DNA of 64,000 nt from Edaphochlamys debaryana (Eukaryota > Chlorophyta > Chlorophyceae > Chlamydomonadales): the NCBI GenBank assembly GCA_016858145.1, contig JAEHOE010000033.1, positions 744,001 through 808,000 of the forward strand, given 5' to 3'. The translations under genes and the position numbers were made by a program. A model generated the notes under the pieces. That model saw nothing but the letters and a program-made list of their open reading frames with translations. It was not told the origin of the DNA and did not search any database. Each line of letters opens with the position of its first letter. Positions within the stretch are counted from its first letter, which is position 1. This document shows, piece by piece, positions 51,214-63,856 of the stretch.

Positions 51214-54200
51214 ATGACAGCTATACTAATGGCTCAACGCTCGCTGCCCGCCACGCTCCTTCCCTTTTCCGCCGCGACCTTGCCATGCAGTGCTCGCCCC
51301 ACACGCGACGACCGCAAGCCGAATAGCGACAGCATGGTCGTCCACGCCACGGCGGCCTGCGTGGGCTCGCACTGGTCTCCGCGCAGCCGGCAGCCGCCGG
51401 CAGCCCCACCCGGCGCCAGTAGCCTTGTGTCGCTCCCCGACCCGACCCCCGGCGAACTCCACCGGGTTGGCCCCACCGCGCTCCCAGTGCAAACCCGCCT
51501 GGCACCCGACCTAGCGCCCCATGCGCCCCGCACCTACGCGCTGAGGGCCTACCTTCCCGCGGCGGCCCCGGCCCCGGCCCCGGCCCCGCCCCTAGCTCCT
51601 CCGCGGGGGGGCCCGGCAGCGGCGCCGCCGGGTGCCGCGCTGCGGCTGCTGCAAGCGTTTGGGTCGGCGGAGGGGCCGCAGCCGGCGATTGCCCCTACGG
51701 ATGCGTTCCTGGCCACGCTCGGAGAGGTGGGTTGAGACTTGACAGGGCCGATCCCGGGCGGCCCTGCTGGGCGCCTCACACAGCGCGTGTGCTGTGCGTA
51801 CCCGCTGGGTTGAAGCTTGAAGGGTTGCCATGCCGCGCAGTGCCGCCAGGCCCCACTTCCCTCGCTGCTCCGGCCCATGCCCAACCTTTGCTCCGGCCTC
51901 CTCACCTAACCCACGTTCGGCCCCTGCGGCTTCCCGCCCCGGCACCTGATCCCCCGACCCACATCGCTCCCACCCTCCCTGATCCCGACCCACATCACTT
52001 CCGCCCTCCCGACCGACCGCAGGAGCTCCAGCGGCTGCAGGCCTTCACCGGCTCCTGCCTGCAGGGCCTGTGGCAGCGCCTGGCCCTGGCCGCTGACCGC
52101 CTGCGCAGCCACACCCTGGCGGCCGGCCCCTGCTCGGGCCCTGGCGCCGCACAGCCCGGCTGTGGGCCGGGCCCCCTCGAGTGCGGGGCGGGAGGCGGGG
52201 GCGCGGGGCAGCTCCTGTGCTCCCAACTGAAGGCGGAGTGCGAGGCTGTGGGTGAGTCGTGGGCGAGAGGAGGCCGGGCTCCCAGCGCGTGGGCGTGAAG
52301 AGCAGGAGAAGTGCGTGCGCGCCTAGGCTCACCTGATGAACATAACAAAGGACACAAGCAAGTTCATGCGTGTCTAAGCCCCTGAACGCCTACCGGATGC
52401 CGTCAAACATGTGCCGCATTCCTCTGTCACGATTGGCCCGCCTTGCCTCTATGACTTGCCTCTTTGACGTGACGTGTGCCGGCCCCTCCGTCGCGACTGT
52501 CGCTGCCCCTCAGGCGACCGGTTGGTGGAGGTGGACGCCTTCGTCCGGAGCAGCGCTGCAGGCAAGGCGGGCTAAGGTTACTCACCCCCAGGGGCCGGGG
52601 CCGGGCTACAAAGACGCGCAGCCCACCGCTCTCCAGCCTACCCCTGCTACCGGCCCCGCCCAGTGCCCTTACCCTTACGCGCACCCCCATCACCCAACCC
52701 GCCCCTGCCTCCAGAGCTTGCGCGCCTCGCCCTCGCCCGCGACCACCCCTGCGGCTTCGCCGAGCGGCTGGCGGCACTGGAGGCCCTGGCCAGCTACACA
52801 CGCGCCGCCGCCGCCGCCCTGCTGCCCCCCGGCGCCCCCGCCTCCCCCGCGTCGGTCCTGCTGGGGCTGTCAGACCTGTGCGAGGCTGTACGGCAGGCGG
52901 AGGCGGCGGGCGGGGGCGAGGGCGCGCAGGAGGAGACGTGAGTTCGGGGAGGAATCTGCCGGGGGCGGGGACTTTGAGGACCGGGTCGGAAGCTCGTGGT
53001 CTGACAGGTTTAACGTTGTGTCGGGCTTGCGGTCCTCGGCCTTAGACCATGGCATAGGCCCCCCGCTCCGCGTGACCGTACCTTCCGCGTTGCCCCTTCC
53101 CTCTCCCCCCAGGTGGGTCCCCCCCAGCGAGTTCCGCCGGTCCACCACCAAGTACTGGCTGGATCCGAATCACGTGATGCGGATCAAGACGTACATCGTA
53201 CAGCACCTGCCCTGCCTGGTGTACGGCCGGAAGTGAGCCGCCCGGGCCGCCTGGGGCATTGAGCTGTTGGGGCCCTGGCCCTGGGTTTCCCCCATCCAGC
53301 TCTGATCCTCCACCGCCCACGAACATACCCTGCCCCCACCCCTCCACTACCCCCTTTCTGCCCCCCTCGACCAGGCACAAGCCCCTCCTGCACCACGCCT
53401 CCGGTGCCCCCAGCTCCACCGGCGGACCCCTCCTCCCTCCCCCAACCTCCGCCCCCTCCGCCCCCTCCGCCCCGCCCGAGTGCGACGGCGCCGTCAACTC
53501 CTCCGTGTACGTTGACTCCCCCCAACTGCACACCTACCACCACCGCCTGGCGCGGGGGGACGGGGCCAGCCTGGTGCGGCTGAGGTGGTACGGAGCGGGG
53601 GAGCCGGGGCAGGCGGAGGCGGAGGCCCGACACAAGGGGGCGGGAGTGGAGGCGGCGGCGGTGGAGAAGGCGGCGGCGGGGAGGGAGGGCGGGCAGGTGG
53701 TGTGGGTGGAGCGCAAGGTTCACCGCGAGAAGTGGACGGGCGAGCAGAGCGTCAAGGTGGGGGGGGCAGGGCGGGGGCTGGGCGGGGGTTGGGCGGGAGG
53801 GCAGGGGCGGGGCAGGGGCCGGGAGGGAGGGCAGGGGCTGGCCGGGGGCCGGGAGGGAGGGCAGGGGCTGGGCGGGGGCCGGGAGGGAGGGCAGGGGCTG
53901 GGCGGGGGCCGGGAGGGAGCCACCGCTTCCCCGGACTTGGGCGCAGGGTACGTACCGTACGGGCCAGAGGGCCCGCCAACGGCTGTGCAGCGTGATCCTT
54001 TCCCTGACTCAGACGGCGCCATCCATGCGTTCCCTCCCTCACCCACCCGCTCCACCCCACCCGCTCCATCCCCAACCCCCTCAGGAGCGCGCCCAGCTCC
54101 CAGCGGCTGACGTGGACGCCTTCCTCCGGGGCGACACGCGCCTGGCCGCCCTGCCGGACCCGGGGACGGCCCCTGGGGCTGGCGCTGCTGGGGACGGCGC

Positions 54201-57200
54201 CCGCGCAGGGGAGGGCGGCGAGGGGCGGGGGGAGGCGGGGCCGCTCAAGGGCCGGGCCCGGGCGGCGGCGCTGCTGCGGGACGTGCAAGCCCAGCTGGCA
54301 GAGACGGGGCAGGTGCGGAAGACACAAAGGTCGAAGCTCGCAGAATGGGTGGTGGGAGTGGCGAGGCGAGGGGGAGGGAAAGGAGACGACAGGGGAGCCC
54401 GTGCGGCGCGACGCGACGCGACGCGACGCGACGCGACGATGCACTCGTGTATGTATGACTCTGTGTCGCCCTGTTTCGACCCGCCATCGCCCCAGGAGCC
54501 GCACCTCCGCACCGTCTACACGCGCAGCGCCTTCCAGCGGGAAACCACCAACGATGTACGCATCTCGCTCGACACGGGTGCGTGCGCTGCGCGTCGGCCG
54601 TCAGCTTTGATTGTGCTGACACCCCGCATCTAAGGCTCCTGCCCTACCGTTATCCTCCGCTCCGCTCCATCCCCTCCTCCTCGCACAGCTCTGCGCGTAT
54701 GTTCCGAACCGCCCCGCTCTCCCCATCCCACACCACCCCTCCACCCCCAGATCTGGTCTTCCTCCGGGAGCTGGGCGCCCCCCGCGCCCCCGGCGGCTGG
54801 TGCCGCGACTCGCGCGCGCCGCTGCACCCGGCTGACGTGGTGGCGTTTCCGTACGCCGTACTGGAGGTGAAGCTGGCGGACGAGGGCGCCGCGCCCGACT
54901 GGGTGCAGGTGCGTGCGTGCGTGCGTGGGTGGGTGCGTGATCGTGGGAGAGCGTGCGCTAGAGCCGTGGAAACTAACATTATAGAATATGCCGCTGACGG
55001 GTCTGACTTTGCTGATGGTTGCCGGCAAGTTCTAAGGTCCTAGTTTGCTGACACCACACCACACCGCTCTACACCCTGCCGTTCCCCCCAGTCCCTGGTG
55101 TCGAGCGGTATGCTGGTGGAGGCGGGCAAGTTCTCCAAGTTCCTGCACGGTCAGGTGCGTGAAACGGCATGACCGAGGGTGTTGGGGGGGCAGCGAGAGC
55201 GAGCGTCACGTGTCCTGTGACACACAAGGTGCTTGCTCGACCGGGCGGGCACGAGGGTATGCGACAGCCGTCTTCCTTTCCCCACCGCCTCACCAACTTC
55301 CTCCTCCACCTCCCACCTCTCCCACCCGTCACCCCAGGCCATGCTGCAGCCTGACCGCCTGCAGGTGGCGCCCTTCTGGTTCCTGCCCGACGCCCCCTGC
55401 TCCCACGGGCAGGGGCAGGGGCAGGGCGTGGACAGCAGCCGCCCCCGCCTGCGCCTGGTGGCGGAGGGGGGCAGCAGCGGCAGCAGCGGGGGCGGCGGCG
55501 GCAGCAGCGCCTACGAGGCGGGGGGCGGGGCGGGGGCGGGCCTGAGCCCCGCGACGCTCGAGGAGATGGCCCTCATGATGGCAGCGGAGGCGGAGGTGGA
55601 CCAGGTGTGTGCTACTTGGCCCTGTGACGGTAGCGACAGGGGTAACGACGCGTAAAGCCAATCCACATGCATAGTTTGTGTGCAGGGGGCGGGGTAGGGT
55701 GGATGGTCGTGGGAACCGGATGCAGCGACGTGCGCAGCTCTTGGAAGCGCCGGGGTGTTGCTTGGGTGTGTGCGAATGGTGCATCGATCGTACCCTGACA
55801 GTACCGCCTTCGTACGACCGTTTGACCTTCCCTGCAGGCTGGCGAGCTGCAAGCCACGTCGCAGCCGCTGCTGGCGTCGGGCGCCAAGGCCCCGGGGGTC
55901 CAGGATGAGAAGGCGCGGCCACACACAGCGCTGGAGCTCCCCGCGTCGGACTGCAAGGCCCCCGCCGGGTGAGCACTCGGGCAACCCTGGTCGAGGCGGG
56001 GTGCTCTGTCGGCTTGGCGTTAATCCAATCCTCATCTCGACGTTTGATGATCTCAGCACCTTGAGGCACCGCTTCTTGGGCAGGCCAAGCCGGTCACATA
56101 ATAACTGCCCTGCGCCCTGCTGCTGCATCCTGTCCGTTTTCCCCCTGCTGCAGGGAGGCCCAGCGCTGCGGCGGCTTCTGGGCTCGGCTGTACCCCTTCC
56201 GCCGGGCCACAGCACCCTCCGGCGGTCAGCCCCCGGCCAAGGGAGGAGCGGCCTCCGCCTCCGACATCGAGCTGGGCTTGGCCGCCACCAGCCTGCCCAC
56301 GCCAGGCAGCCGGCCCTCCGCCTCCTCCTCCCTGTTCCCGCCCTCCGGCTCCCGCGCCGGTCTGCCCCGACCCACACCGCTGCTGGGCCGCACCGCGGTC
56401 CGCATTGAGCCCAAGGTCTTTTTCGCCGCCGAGCGCACCTTCCTGCAGGTGACTGCGTTAGAAAGGGCGCGGTGGGCTGCCGAGTGTTGGCCCTGGGGTT
56501 GAGGTTCTACCCAGCTGATCACCCCCTGCCACCTCCCTAGACCCCTCGGTGGCCCCTCGGTGCCCGGGCTCGCCCTCTCACGCACCCGTCCGGCCCTTAT
56601 CGCCTGCTTCCGGTACCGGCAGTGGCTGTCCGTGTCCGTCATGATCATGCTCACGGGCCTGGCGCTGCTGTCGCCGGCGGCCGCCACGGCCTTCGGGGGC
56701 GGCACGGGCGCGGGCTCGGGAGGGGCGGCGTGCCCACCGGGGAGCGCGTGCCATGCGAGCCGGGTGAGTCATGCATGCCACCGGGGCCTTCCGTGGGTTG
56801 AATGGCAGGGCGAAAGGCGCTTGTCCGTCTTCGAGCACCCGCATGTGGGCTTCTCAAGCCGGTGGGGGCAACGTACGGATAGCGTGGGCGCGTGTGGCTA
56901 CCCAGCGAGCCAAAGCAACGCACAGGAGGAGGGGTAGCTGGGCTAGGGGTAGGTGGGGTGGGCGCCTCGACCTGACCCTCGGACTGACCCCTGGACTGCT
57001 CCCTCCCTCCCTCGTGCCGCACAGGTTGCGGGACTGGCCATCACCCCCGTGTCCCTCGCCTTCATGGCATACGCCCTGGTTATTTACAAGGTGCGTGGGT
57101 GACACCGCACGCACACATGAGCGTCAGGGGCTCGGGGCATCAGGGAACCTCAGGCTGTCCCGCCCCTGCCCGTCAGCGCAAGCTTCCCTCGGTGGCCTCG

Positions 57201-57461
57201 AATTCGTCGGCAAGACACTGTGACCCCTCGTGTCTACCGCCCTGCCCCCCTACCTCGGCACCTCCCCCTCCCTCCCACCTCTCTCCTAACTCCACGACCT
57301 CTCCCGACCTCCTCCCCCTCCCGTCCCCACAGGTCCGTACGGGACGTATGCTGCGCCGGGAGGCCGTACGGTACGACGACCAGTGCGGCCCCGTATTGCT
57401 TACGGTGGCGCTCATCGCCGTGGTCGTGGTCAGCTACGCGCTGGCGATCCGGTACGGCTAG
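51214..57461 (+). CDS. VTC4: VTC4-like polyphosphate polymerase (SPX-like / VTC catalytic / DUF202)
   Basis: Sixteen exons: 51214-51726, 52023-52251, 52514-52561, 52715-52937, 53113-53232, 53375-53756, 54085-54312, 54496-54577, 54751-54908, 55092-55154, 55338-55604, 55838-55968, 56154-56448, 56623-56763, 57025-57090, 57333-57461; 1024 residues in frame. The VTC tunnel domain shows its basic and acidic positions: STTKYWLDPNHVMRIKTYI (Lys), SLVRLRWYG (RxR), VWVERKVHREKW (Lys), RTVYTRSAFQR, FPYAVLEVKL (Glu) and LVEAGKFSKFLHG (Lys). The C-terminal DUF202/VTC1-like part has three membrane spans, opening with PKVFFAAERTFLQWLSVS. Family members make polyphosphate from ATP and push it into acidocalcisomes or vacuoles, under SPX control by inositol pyrophosphates. 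The SPX region is only partly recognisable (DAFLATLGEELQRLQAFTGS), and the usual KFGK-like start is absent, so the 5' end is uncertain. Intron 3 needs a GC donor. Confidence 0.88.
53815..53930. repeat. 30 bp tandem repeat in VTC intron 6
   Basis: The unit GGGAGGGAGGGCAGGGGCTG followed by GGCGGGGGCC recurs three to four times, then a truncated unit. Confidence 0.88.
54407..54438. repeat. GCGAC pentanucleotide tandem repeat in VTC intron 7
   Basis: About six consecutive copies of CGACG/GCGAC between the exons ending at 54312 and starting at 54496. Confidence 0.9.
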
Positions 57462-58903
57462 TACGGTGCATTAGTAAGCCCGTACGGTAGGGCCGTCGAT
57501 GACTGTACATAGAGGAGAACGCCATACATACGTAAACAGCAACCCCTGAGGTATCTTGCAGGAAGGAGAGAAGAGCTAAATACAAGGAGGGATGCTATGC
57601 GCTCGAGAGCTAGAGCTGTGTGTGCGGTTGCGTGTGTGTGTGAGGGTGGATCGTGCTTATGCCCCTGGCATTGACTGGAGGTAGCGGGGGTGGGGACCGC
57701 TATAAACACGTGGCGGACCGGGGGCCTCTTCATCAATGGGGCACGCGGGAGCTTAGAGGCATGCGACTGGCGCCCGTGGCACGGCACGCTCTGCTGGCTG
57801 GGGCGTGTGTTGTGGCCCAAGCCGCTGTGCTTCACAGATAGGCACTTTGTCGCACGGATGGAATGGGTCTGCCAGGGGTCTGCCATTGAATTGTGACTCG
57901 GCAAGAATGCATTAAGCATCAATGCCTGGGGTAGCATGGGACTGAATGGGTGGGTGGGGCGACCCATGCGCCCCGACTCCAGCAGTCTAGCAGGTGTGCT
58001 TGCTCGTGATCCCGCCGTCTCGCCGTCCTCTGTTGGTTGCAACGTAGGTTGCACATCGTCGAGCGTGCATTGTGGTGCATGGGCGGTCCAGCTGTGCTGT
58101 GTGTACGACGGGCACTGACGAAGAGATTCAAGCCCTTATGCGGGGGGCGCTGGGGGCTCGTGGGGCGGGTGCTGGTGCACCGGCCCACGCACGCCGTGTT
58201 GACTGTGTCCGCCCGGCCTTGTACGTTCCCAGAGATAGAGCTGCGCGCCGCTTAACATCATTCGCATCTGGCTGAGTTGCAGCACCGCGTGCCCAGGCTT
58301 GGGCGACCGGAGATCGATCAAACACGGGCCGCCCACAAAACTGTGCTAACCCTCAGAGTATTCTGCACACGCCGAACACACACAAAGAAATACATTCTAT
58401 CACATAGCAGACTAGATTGTGGCGAAACGTGCTCTTAGACCAATCGAGTGACATGGAGCGGCATTTTCTACTGCGGGCCTCAATCCTCTAGCCGACTAAG
58501 ACCGGGCAGCGGAGCAGTGTGATGTCCAGCTACTGCACTGAGACAAGCTTTCAGGCGAGAACCCTGGCCTGAACCCGATTCTGCTCGGCAGGCCGGTCAA
58601 CAAGAGTGTGCCGCGCTGTAGGTCGCCCCGGGAGTCTCATCGCACGACTACACGCGGCAGGAGGTCGAGGCTGCTGGGGGTAAGTTAGGTAATTCTTGTT
58701 GTGAATCGCTCTTGCCTCAGGAGCGCGTTGCGTGCTTTCCGCGTCACAGCGACAAAGCGGACTCCAACTTGTTGACGTCCGAGCAGGCCCGGTCTGGGTT
58801 GATCGGCCGGGCGTGCCGCTCCCACGTGCCCCCAAAGTCTGCCCGTCTGACCCGTCACGCACCACCTTTCCGCGCTCGCTTGGCCCCCAAAGGATGCTGC
58901 CAG
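57462..58903. other. intergenic between VTC4 and the symporter gene
   Basis: 1.4 kb. It should hold the VTC 3' UTR and the promoter and first exon(s) of the symporter. I could not place the start codon of the symporter here with confidence. Confidence 0.45.
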
Positions 58904-61900
58904 CTATTTGTGTGCGGCATCCCATGCCCTCCGCCCTTCGACCGCACGGGCGTGGCGTGGGGCTTTGGACTGCCCGTATGCGCGGTCAGGTACGGGCGGC
59001 ATGATAGCTAACTGGCCGTGGTGGGCTGAGAGCATCGCCAACGTCGGGGCGCCTCTGTGCGAGGGTTTTCATGGGTCGAGCTTCACGTGTGGTGGAAGGT
59101 CTTCAGGCACAGGGTGAGGGAATTAGGGGAGAGAGAAACAGGGAAGAGGGGACACATCTCCCCTCCAACATCTTGACCGCTCGTTCGACCAATGTGATGT
59201 GGCTCCGATGCACCTCTTCCCGAATCGCCCGGGCCGGCGGGGACGATTTCATGTCTTCGGAAACGGAGGGTCTGCGCGAGGTTTCAGAGGCCGTGCGGGA
59301 ACCGCAAGAGCAGGGGCGGGCCTCGTGCGTGGCGTGGTTGCTCGACGTGTCTCGGCTGTCACCCTCGCTTGCTGCGTCTCTCCTGCGGCTCTGCCCCCCC
59401 CCCCGCAGCCTCGGGTGGGTGGTCATGGGAGTGGTCATTGCGTACCTGACTCTCAAGGCGGATGACTACAGGTGGGCCTGGGAGGGCCTGGGAGGGCTGG
59501 GGTGGGCCCGAGGGGCATCCGTCTGTCCTTGGAGGGCGGGGGTCTCCTCCGCCAGGGCTCCCCATGTATCTACACACCCACTGACCGGTCTGCCTCACGG
59601 CATGGCATCGCTCTTGCGCGCTCCCACCTTGGGCCACCGGCTCTGCATCCTCCCCTTCCCCCCTCAAGACACCGCCCTAACCTTCCCAGACCCGCCCCTC
59701 CCTCCCCGCCTGTCAGGGACTACGTCATGTGCACCAGGACACTTTCGTCCCTGCGGTCCCCCACCCCCCACCATGCACCTCCTCCTGCCTTTCCTCTCTC
59801 CCCCTCTTCCCACCACCTCCCTCCCTTCCCCCAAACCACCCCCCTGTCAGGGGTTACTTCGTGTGCAACCGCACGCTGCCGCTCTACATTGTGGCATTCG
59901 CGCTGCTGGGCCAGGGGCTGGACACGAGCAGCTCGCTGGGTGGGTGTAAAGGTGGAGGGCGGAGGGGGCTGCAGGGCGGCCAGGGGGTGCGTGGAGAGGG
60001 GAGGGGAACGGGGGCAGGAGAGGAGCGGGGAGGCTAGCTGCGGGGCTGTGGCGGTGGGTCAGGGGCTGCGGGCGCAACCGCCAGGGACTGCCGCCAGCTC
60101 AACAGCTCACACAGGGAGCGTGCGCGGAGCTTCCGCATTCCGCAACCGTAACGAGCTTGTGGGGAGAGGGCGGCCAGCTGGCGGCTTTGTCTCACCCTCT
60201 CACCCTCGAAACCCTGTCGCCCACCATGGCCTCCCCGCCCGCCACAGGCAACATTGTGGCGTCGTACAAGTACAGCTTCTGGGGTGAGTGATCGGGGGGT
60301 ATGGGACGTGTGAGAGGGGCACCCAAGGGAAGAGGCGGGGTGGGTGGGTAGGGGTTGGGGAGGCTGGGCGGCGCGGCCAGGCGGCTGGGGCCATAACGCC
60401 CGTCTGCCCTCGCTCCGACCCCTGGCCCGCAGACGGGGCTGTGATGCCTATTGGAGTGGCGCTCTCACTCATTCTGGTGGGTGGGGACTGGGGTCCAGGC
60501 ACGCACAGGAAGGGCGGCGGCAGGATGCGGTTGAGGGCTGACCCCACGCGAACCCCCCCCGCCTAGGCCTAGGAAATCTGCGTGATACGCTCCTTCTCAG
60601 CACGTGAGGTAGATTGTAAACTGTAGAATCCCCCTTCCCCTCCCCAATTATCCCAAACCCCCACCCCATCCCGTGCCGTCCCATCACACCCCACCCCCAG
60701 AACGGATTCTTCTTGGCCGCCCCCCTCAACCGGATGGGTCTGCTGACGCTGCCGGATCTCTTCCGCCGCAAGTACGGCACCCTGATGGAGGTTATGGTGT
60801 CGTGCATCGAGATCGCGTCCTTCACCGTACTGCTGGCGGGTGAGCGGGCGCCACGAGAGCTGGAGGGCCCGCGAAAGCGCCAAAGATGGGTCTTACTTCA
60901 GGTTCACCGCAGGTTGTCATCATCCATGATAATCCCATTCGAGGATCACTCAAATCTCACTTCCCCATGCATCCCACCCCTTCCCCAGGCAACCTTGTGG
61001 GAATCTCTTTGGTGCTCCAGTTCTGCTTCGGTCTGCCCAAGGGCGCCGGGATCGCCATCAGCGGGGGCCTGCTGGGCGCCTACACGGCCAGCGGGGGGCT
61101 GTACTCTGTGGCCCTCACAGACGCACCGCAGGTGGGGGTGGGGTGGGGGTGGGCGGTTAGGGGGGAGGCGAAGGAAGAAGCTCGCCACATTAATTGCACC
61201 CCGCTAGGTCACCAGTGCCCAGCGCACCCACCTCCCGTGCTCGCTCCCCGACGTTGCTCCCCCACTGCCCACGAACGAACGCAGGTGGTCGTGGGGCTAT
61301 CCGGGCTGCTGGTCTCGGCCGTCTACCTGCTCGCAACCGACCCAGGGCCCGTGGGGCCGGGGCCCTCGGTGGGCTTCAGTAGGGACCTGGGGGGCAACGT
61401 GACGGTGAGGGGGGCGGGGGGGGGGGGTGTTTGAAGCTGATAAGCGGGAGAGCGTCGAATGGTTAGTGGAATTGCCGGAGAAGGTACATACCGCCACAGT
61501 GTCCATGATAGGTCCGGTTGTCCGCGGAAGAGGCGTGCGCTGAGGCTGGAGCTGAAAGTGGCGTTGGCAGCGGCGGCTGAACGCTATCCCGAAGCACTAC
61601 ATAGTCGCAGGTAACAGACCCGCAGGTCGCTGGGGTGCTTTTGGCATGCAAGTGCAACGCGCCGCACACCACCACCCGAAAGGCACAGGGGGAGGCGGAG
61701 GGGGAAGGGCGGAAGGGGTCGAGGGAGAGGTCAGGCGGAGGGCCATGCAGGGGCGGGGGGAGGTGGGAGAAGGGCCCGGTCCAGAGCTGCTGTACTGGTA
61801 CTCCCCCGTCGAAGGCGACCCGGCGACCCACGACCCGCCCACACTGGGTCCCCATACTCTGCCCCCAGGCGCACACCCCAAGGTTCGCGGGCCCCGCCGA

Positions 61901-63856
61901 CTGCACCGGGGCGCCCGCCGGCACCTGCGACAACTACGCCTATCCCGCGGTGAGCGCCGTACGGCATGGGAGAGATCAGACCACTGGTGTCCGGTCGCTC
62001 CCCGACTCCCGAACCTCAATCCCTAATGGCAAATCGAACGGCAGACCTAATTTCCTGACGCCCTGAACCCCAGAACCCCTGACGCCCTGACACCCCCCCC
62101 CCCCTGCAGGGCGACAAGCCGGTGCACGTGGGCGGCATGACGGACCCGGACGCATACGCCCCGCTGCCCAACCCCCTGCTTTACAACTGGTGCGAGACTG
62201 CCGAATGTTACGATGCCCCTGATGAGCTGGCACGGCTGCCGCCCCCACCTGCTCCCTCCCTGTGCTGCTTTCGTGGGGGCTGGCGGCGCCCTGCCCCCAT
62301 TGACCCGCGCGCTGTCCCTCTGCCGCCCACGCCGTATCAGCAGGCCTGTTTTCTGGTGCCTGGGCTGTGCATGCCTGACGGTTGCGGAACTTCGATCTTG
62401 CAGCACGGGCCCCTGTTGTCAGGACCGCCCCCGCCCCCACCCCCACCCCCACCCCACCCTCTACCTCCTCACAGGGCGTCCATCTTTGTGCTGGGGTTCG
62501 GCAACCTCTGCGCCCTGGATTTCCAGGTGCACCCGGGAACGCGAGGAGTCGGTTCACACCGTGTGACGCGGGCTTGCTGGTGAACGCCATCACCCGCTCT
62601 GACTGTTTGCAAAACGACCACCTGACCAAGACCTTACCCTCCCACTCCCTCCACCCCCCAGGCCCGATGCATCGCCGCCCGCACGCCCTCCGCCGCCCGA
62701 GTGGGGTGCTTCATTGCGGGGGGCGCTCTGCTGGTGCTGGCGTTGCCCTTTGGACTGCTTGGAGGGCTGGCCAGGAAGTACTACGGTACGTACGGCGGGG
62801 GCCGGCGGGCGGGGAAGCGGGAGCCTTCAGCGGGAGCCAAAGGCCCATGGCAGCCGCCTCATCCGCCGCCTTCTTCACGTGGGCGGTTGTCGGAGGCGGC
62901 GCCCTGTAACATCCCGTACTGCTGCCGTACTGTATGCCTGTGCGTAATGCTGCCGTACTGTACCGCCCGCGCAGGCCCCGACTCGCCGCACGCCGTATTC
63001 CACGCGGACTCGTGCAGCGCGCCGCTGGGCCGGGCCTCGTGCGCCGAGTGGGTGCCGGACGGCAACTCAGCGGTCTTCATGTTTCTGTGGGAGCGGGTGA
63101 GCGTGGCGGGGCGCGGGGGGCAGGGGCCTGGGCCTGATTGGCCCTGATTCTGCCGTACGGATTGCTCAAGCCTGCACGTGTGGCCCCGGCCCGCAGGCCC
63201 CCCACTTCATCGGCGCATGGGCCATGGTGGCCATGGTGACAGGTGGGGGGGGAGAGGGGGGACAGAGACCGAGGGGGGTGCAGGTCAGGGCCGGCGTCAC
63301 CCCCCTCCCGGAATGTCCGCGGCCGCCCTGCGTCAGCTCCGATCACCACCCTTGCCCCGCCTCTGCTTTGCCCTCCCTGCCCCACCCTCTTTGCCTCCCA
63401 GCCTCCATCTCCACCGCTGATGGCGCCATTCTGGCCACCTCCACGGTCGCCGCTCACAACCTTTGGCGCAAGGTGGGGACTCCCGTGGGGTGCGGGGGCC
63501 GGGCAGCTCGGGGGGGTCGGGGGATTCGGGGGATTCGGGCGTTGACTGTGTGCCAACATTCCCAGGCCGGCGTGAGCAGTGCGGTGCAGGGTTTATGTGT
63601 AGGAGAGTACCCGGGGCGTGCGCCCATGCCCAGCCGTGGCTCTCCGTAGCCTCCCCGCACGTCGCTCGCCCCTCGCCCGCCAGCGTCCAACTCCCAATGA
63701 CATACCTCCTGGCGCGCCCACCCCCCGCCCGCCAGGTCCCCCGCATCGGCTCGCATGAGTCAAACCTGCTCTTGGTGGCGAGGCTCTTCATCATCCCCAT
63801 GACGCTGCTGGCGTGCATGACTGCCGTACTGGCGTACCGCCCCGCCTACCTGCTGG
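58904..63856 (+). CDS. sodium:solute symporter (SSF/SLC5 family), 5' end unresolved, 3' end beyond the window
   Basis: Visible exons: about 58904-58989, 59409-59471, 59851-59939, 60248-60283, 60433-60476, 60701-60839, 60989-61131, 61285-61404, 61869-61949, 62110-62189, 62475-62526, 62662-62785, 62975-63096, 63197-63242, 63402-63472, 63736-63856. All phases agree and the last exon ends on a GTGAG donor, so the gene continues past 64000. The protein has repeated membrane spans (GWVVMGVVIAYLTL, LYIVAFALLGQGLDTSSSLG, ISGGLLGAYTASGGLYSVAL, GCFIAGGALLVLALPFGLLG). SSF marks are LTLPDLFRRKYGTLMEV, the GGLYSVALTDAPQ loop, and ASISTADGAILATSTVAAHN, which matches the family's conserved helix near the sodium site. 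It should move a small solute with sodium or protons across a membrane; the substrate is not clear, though urea-type (DUR3) relatives are possible. No in-frame ATG occurs in the first visible exon (open back to about 58713), so at least one exon lies upstream. Confidence 0.85.
59709..59880 (+). repeat. duplicated 3' splice site and exon start in the symporter gene
   Basis: CCTGTCAG|GGACTACGTCATGTG at 59709-59731 resembles the real acceptor and exon start CCTGTCAG|GGGTTACTTCGTGTG at 59843-59865. Both translate alike after the AG: DYVMCTRTL against GYFVCNRTL. The upstream copy has no usable donor that I can see and loses similarity after about 40 bases. Confidence 0.8.

Noticed and set aside
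52045..52357. Minus-strand frames opposite VTC exon 2
   Set aside because: Antisense shadows of the in-phase VTC exon 52023-52251.
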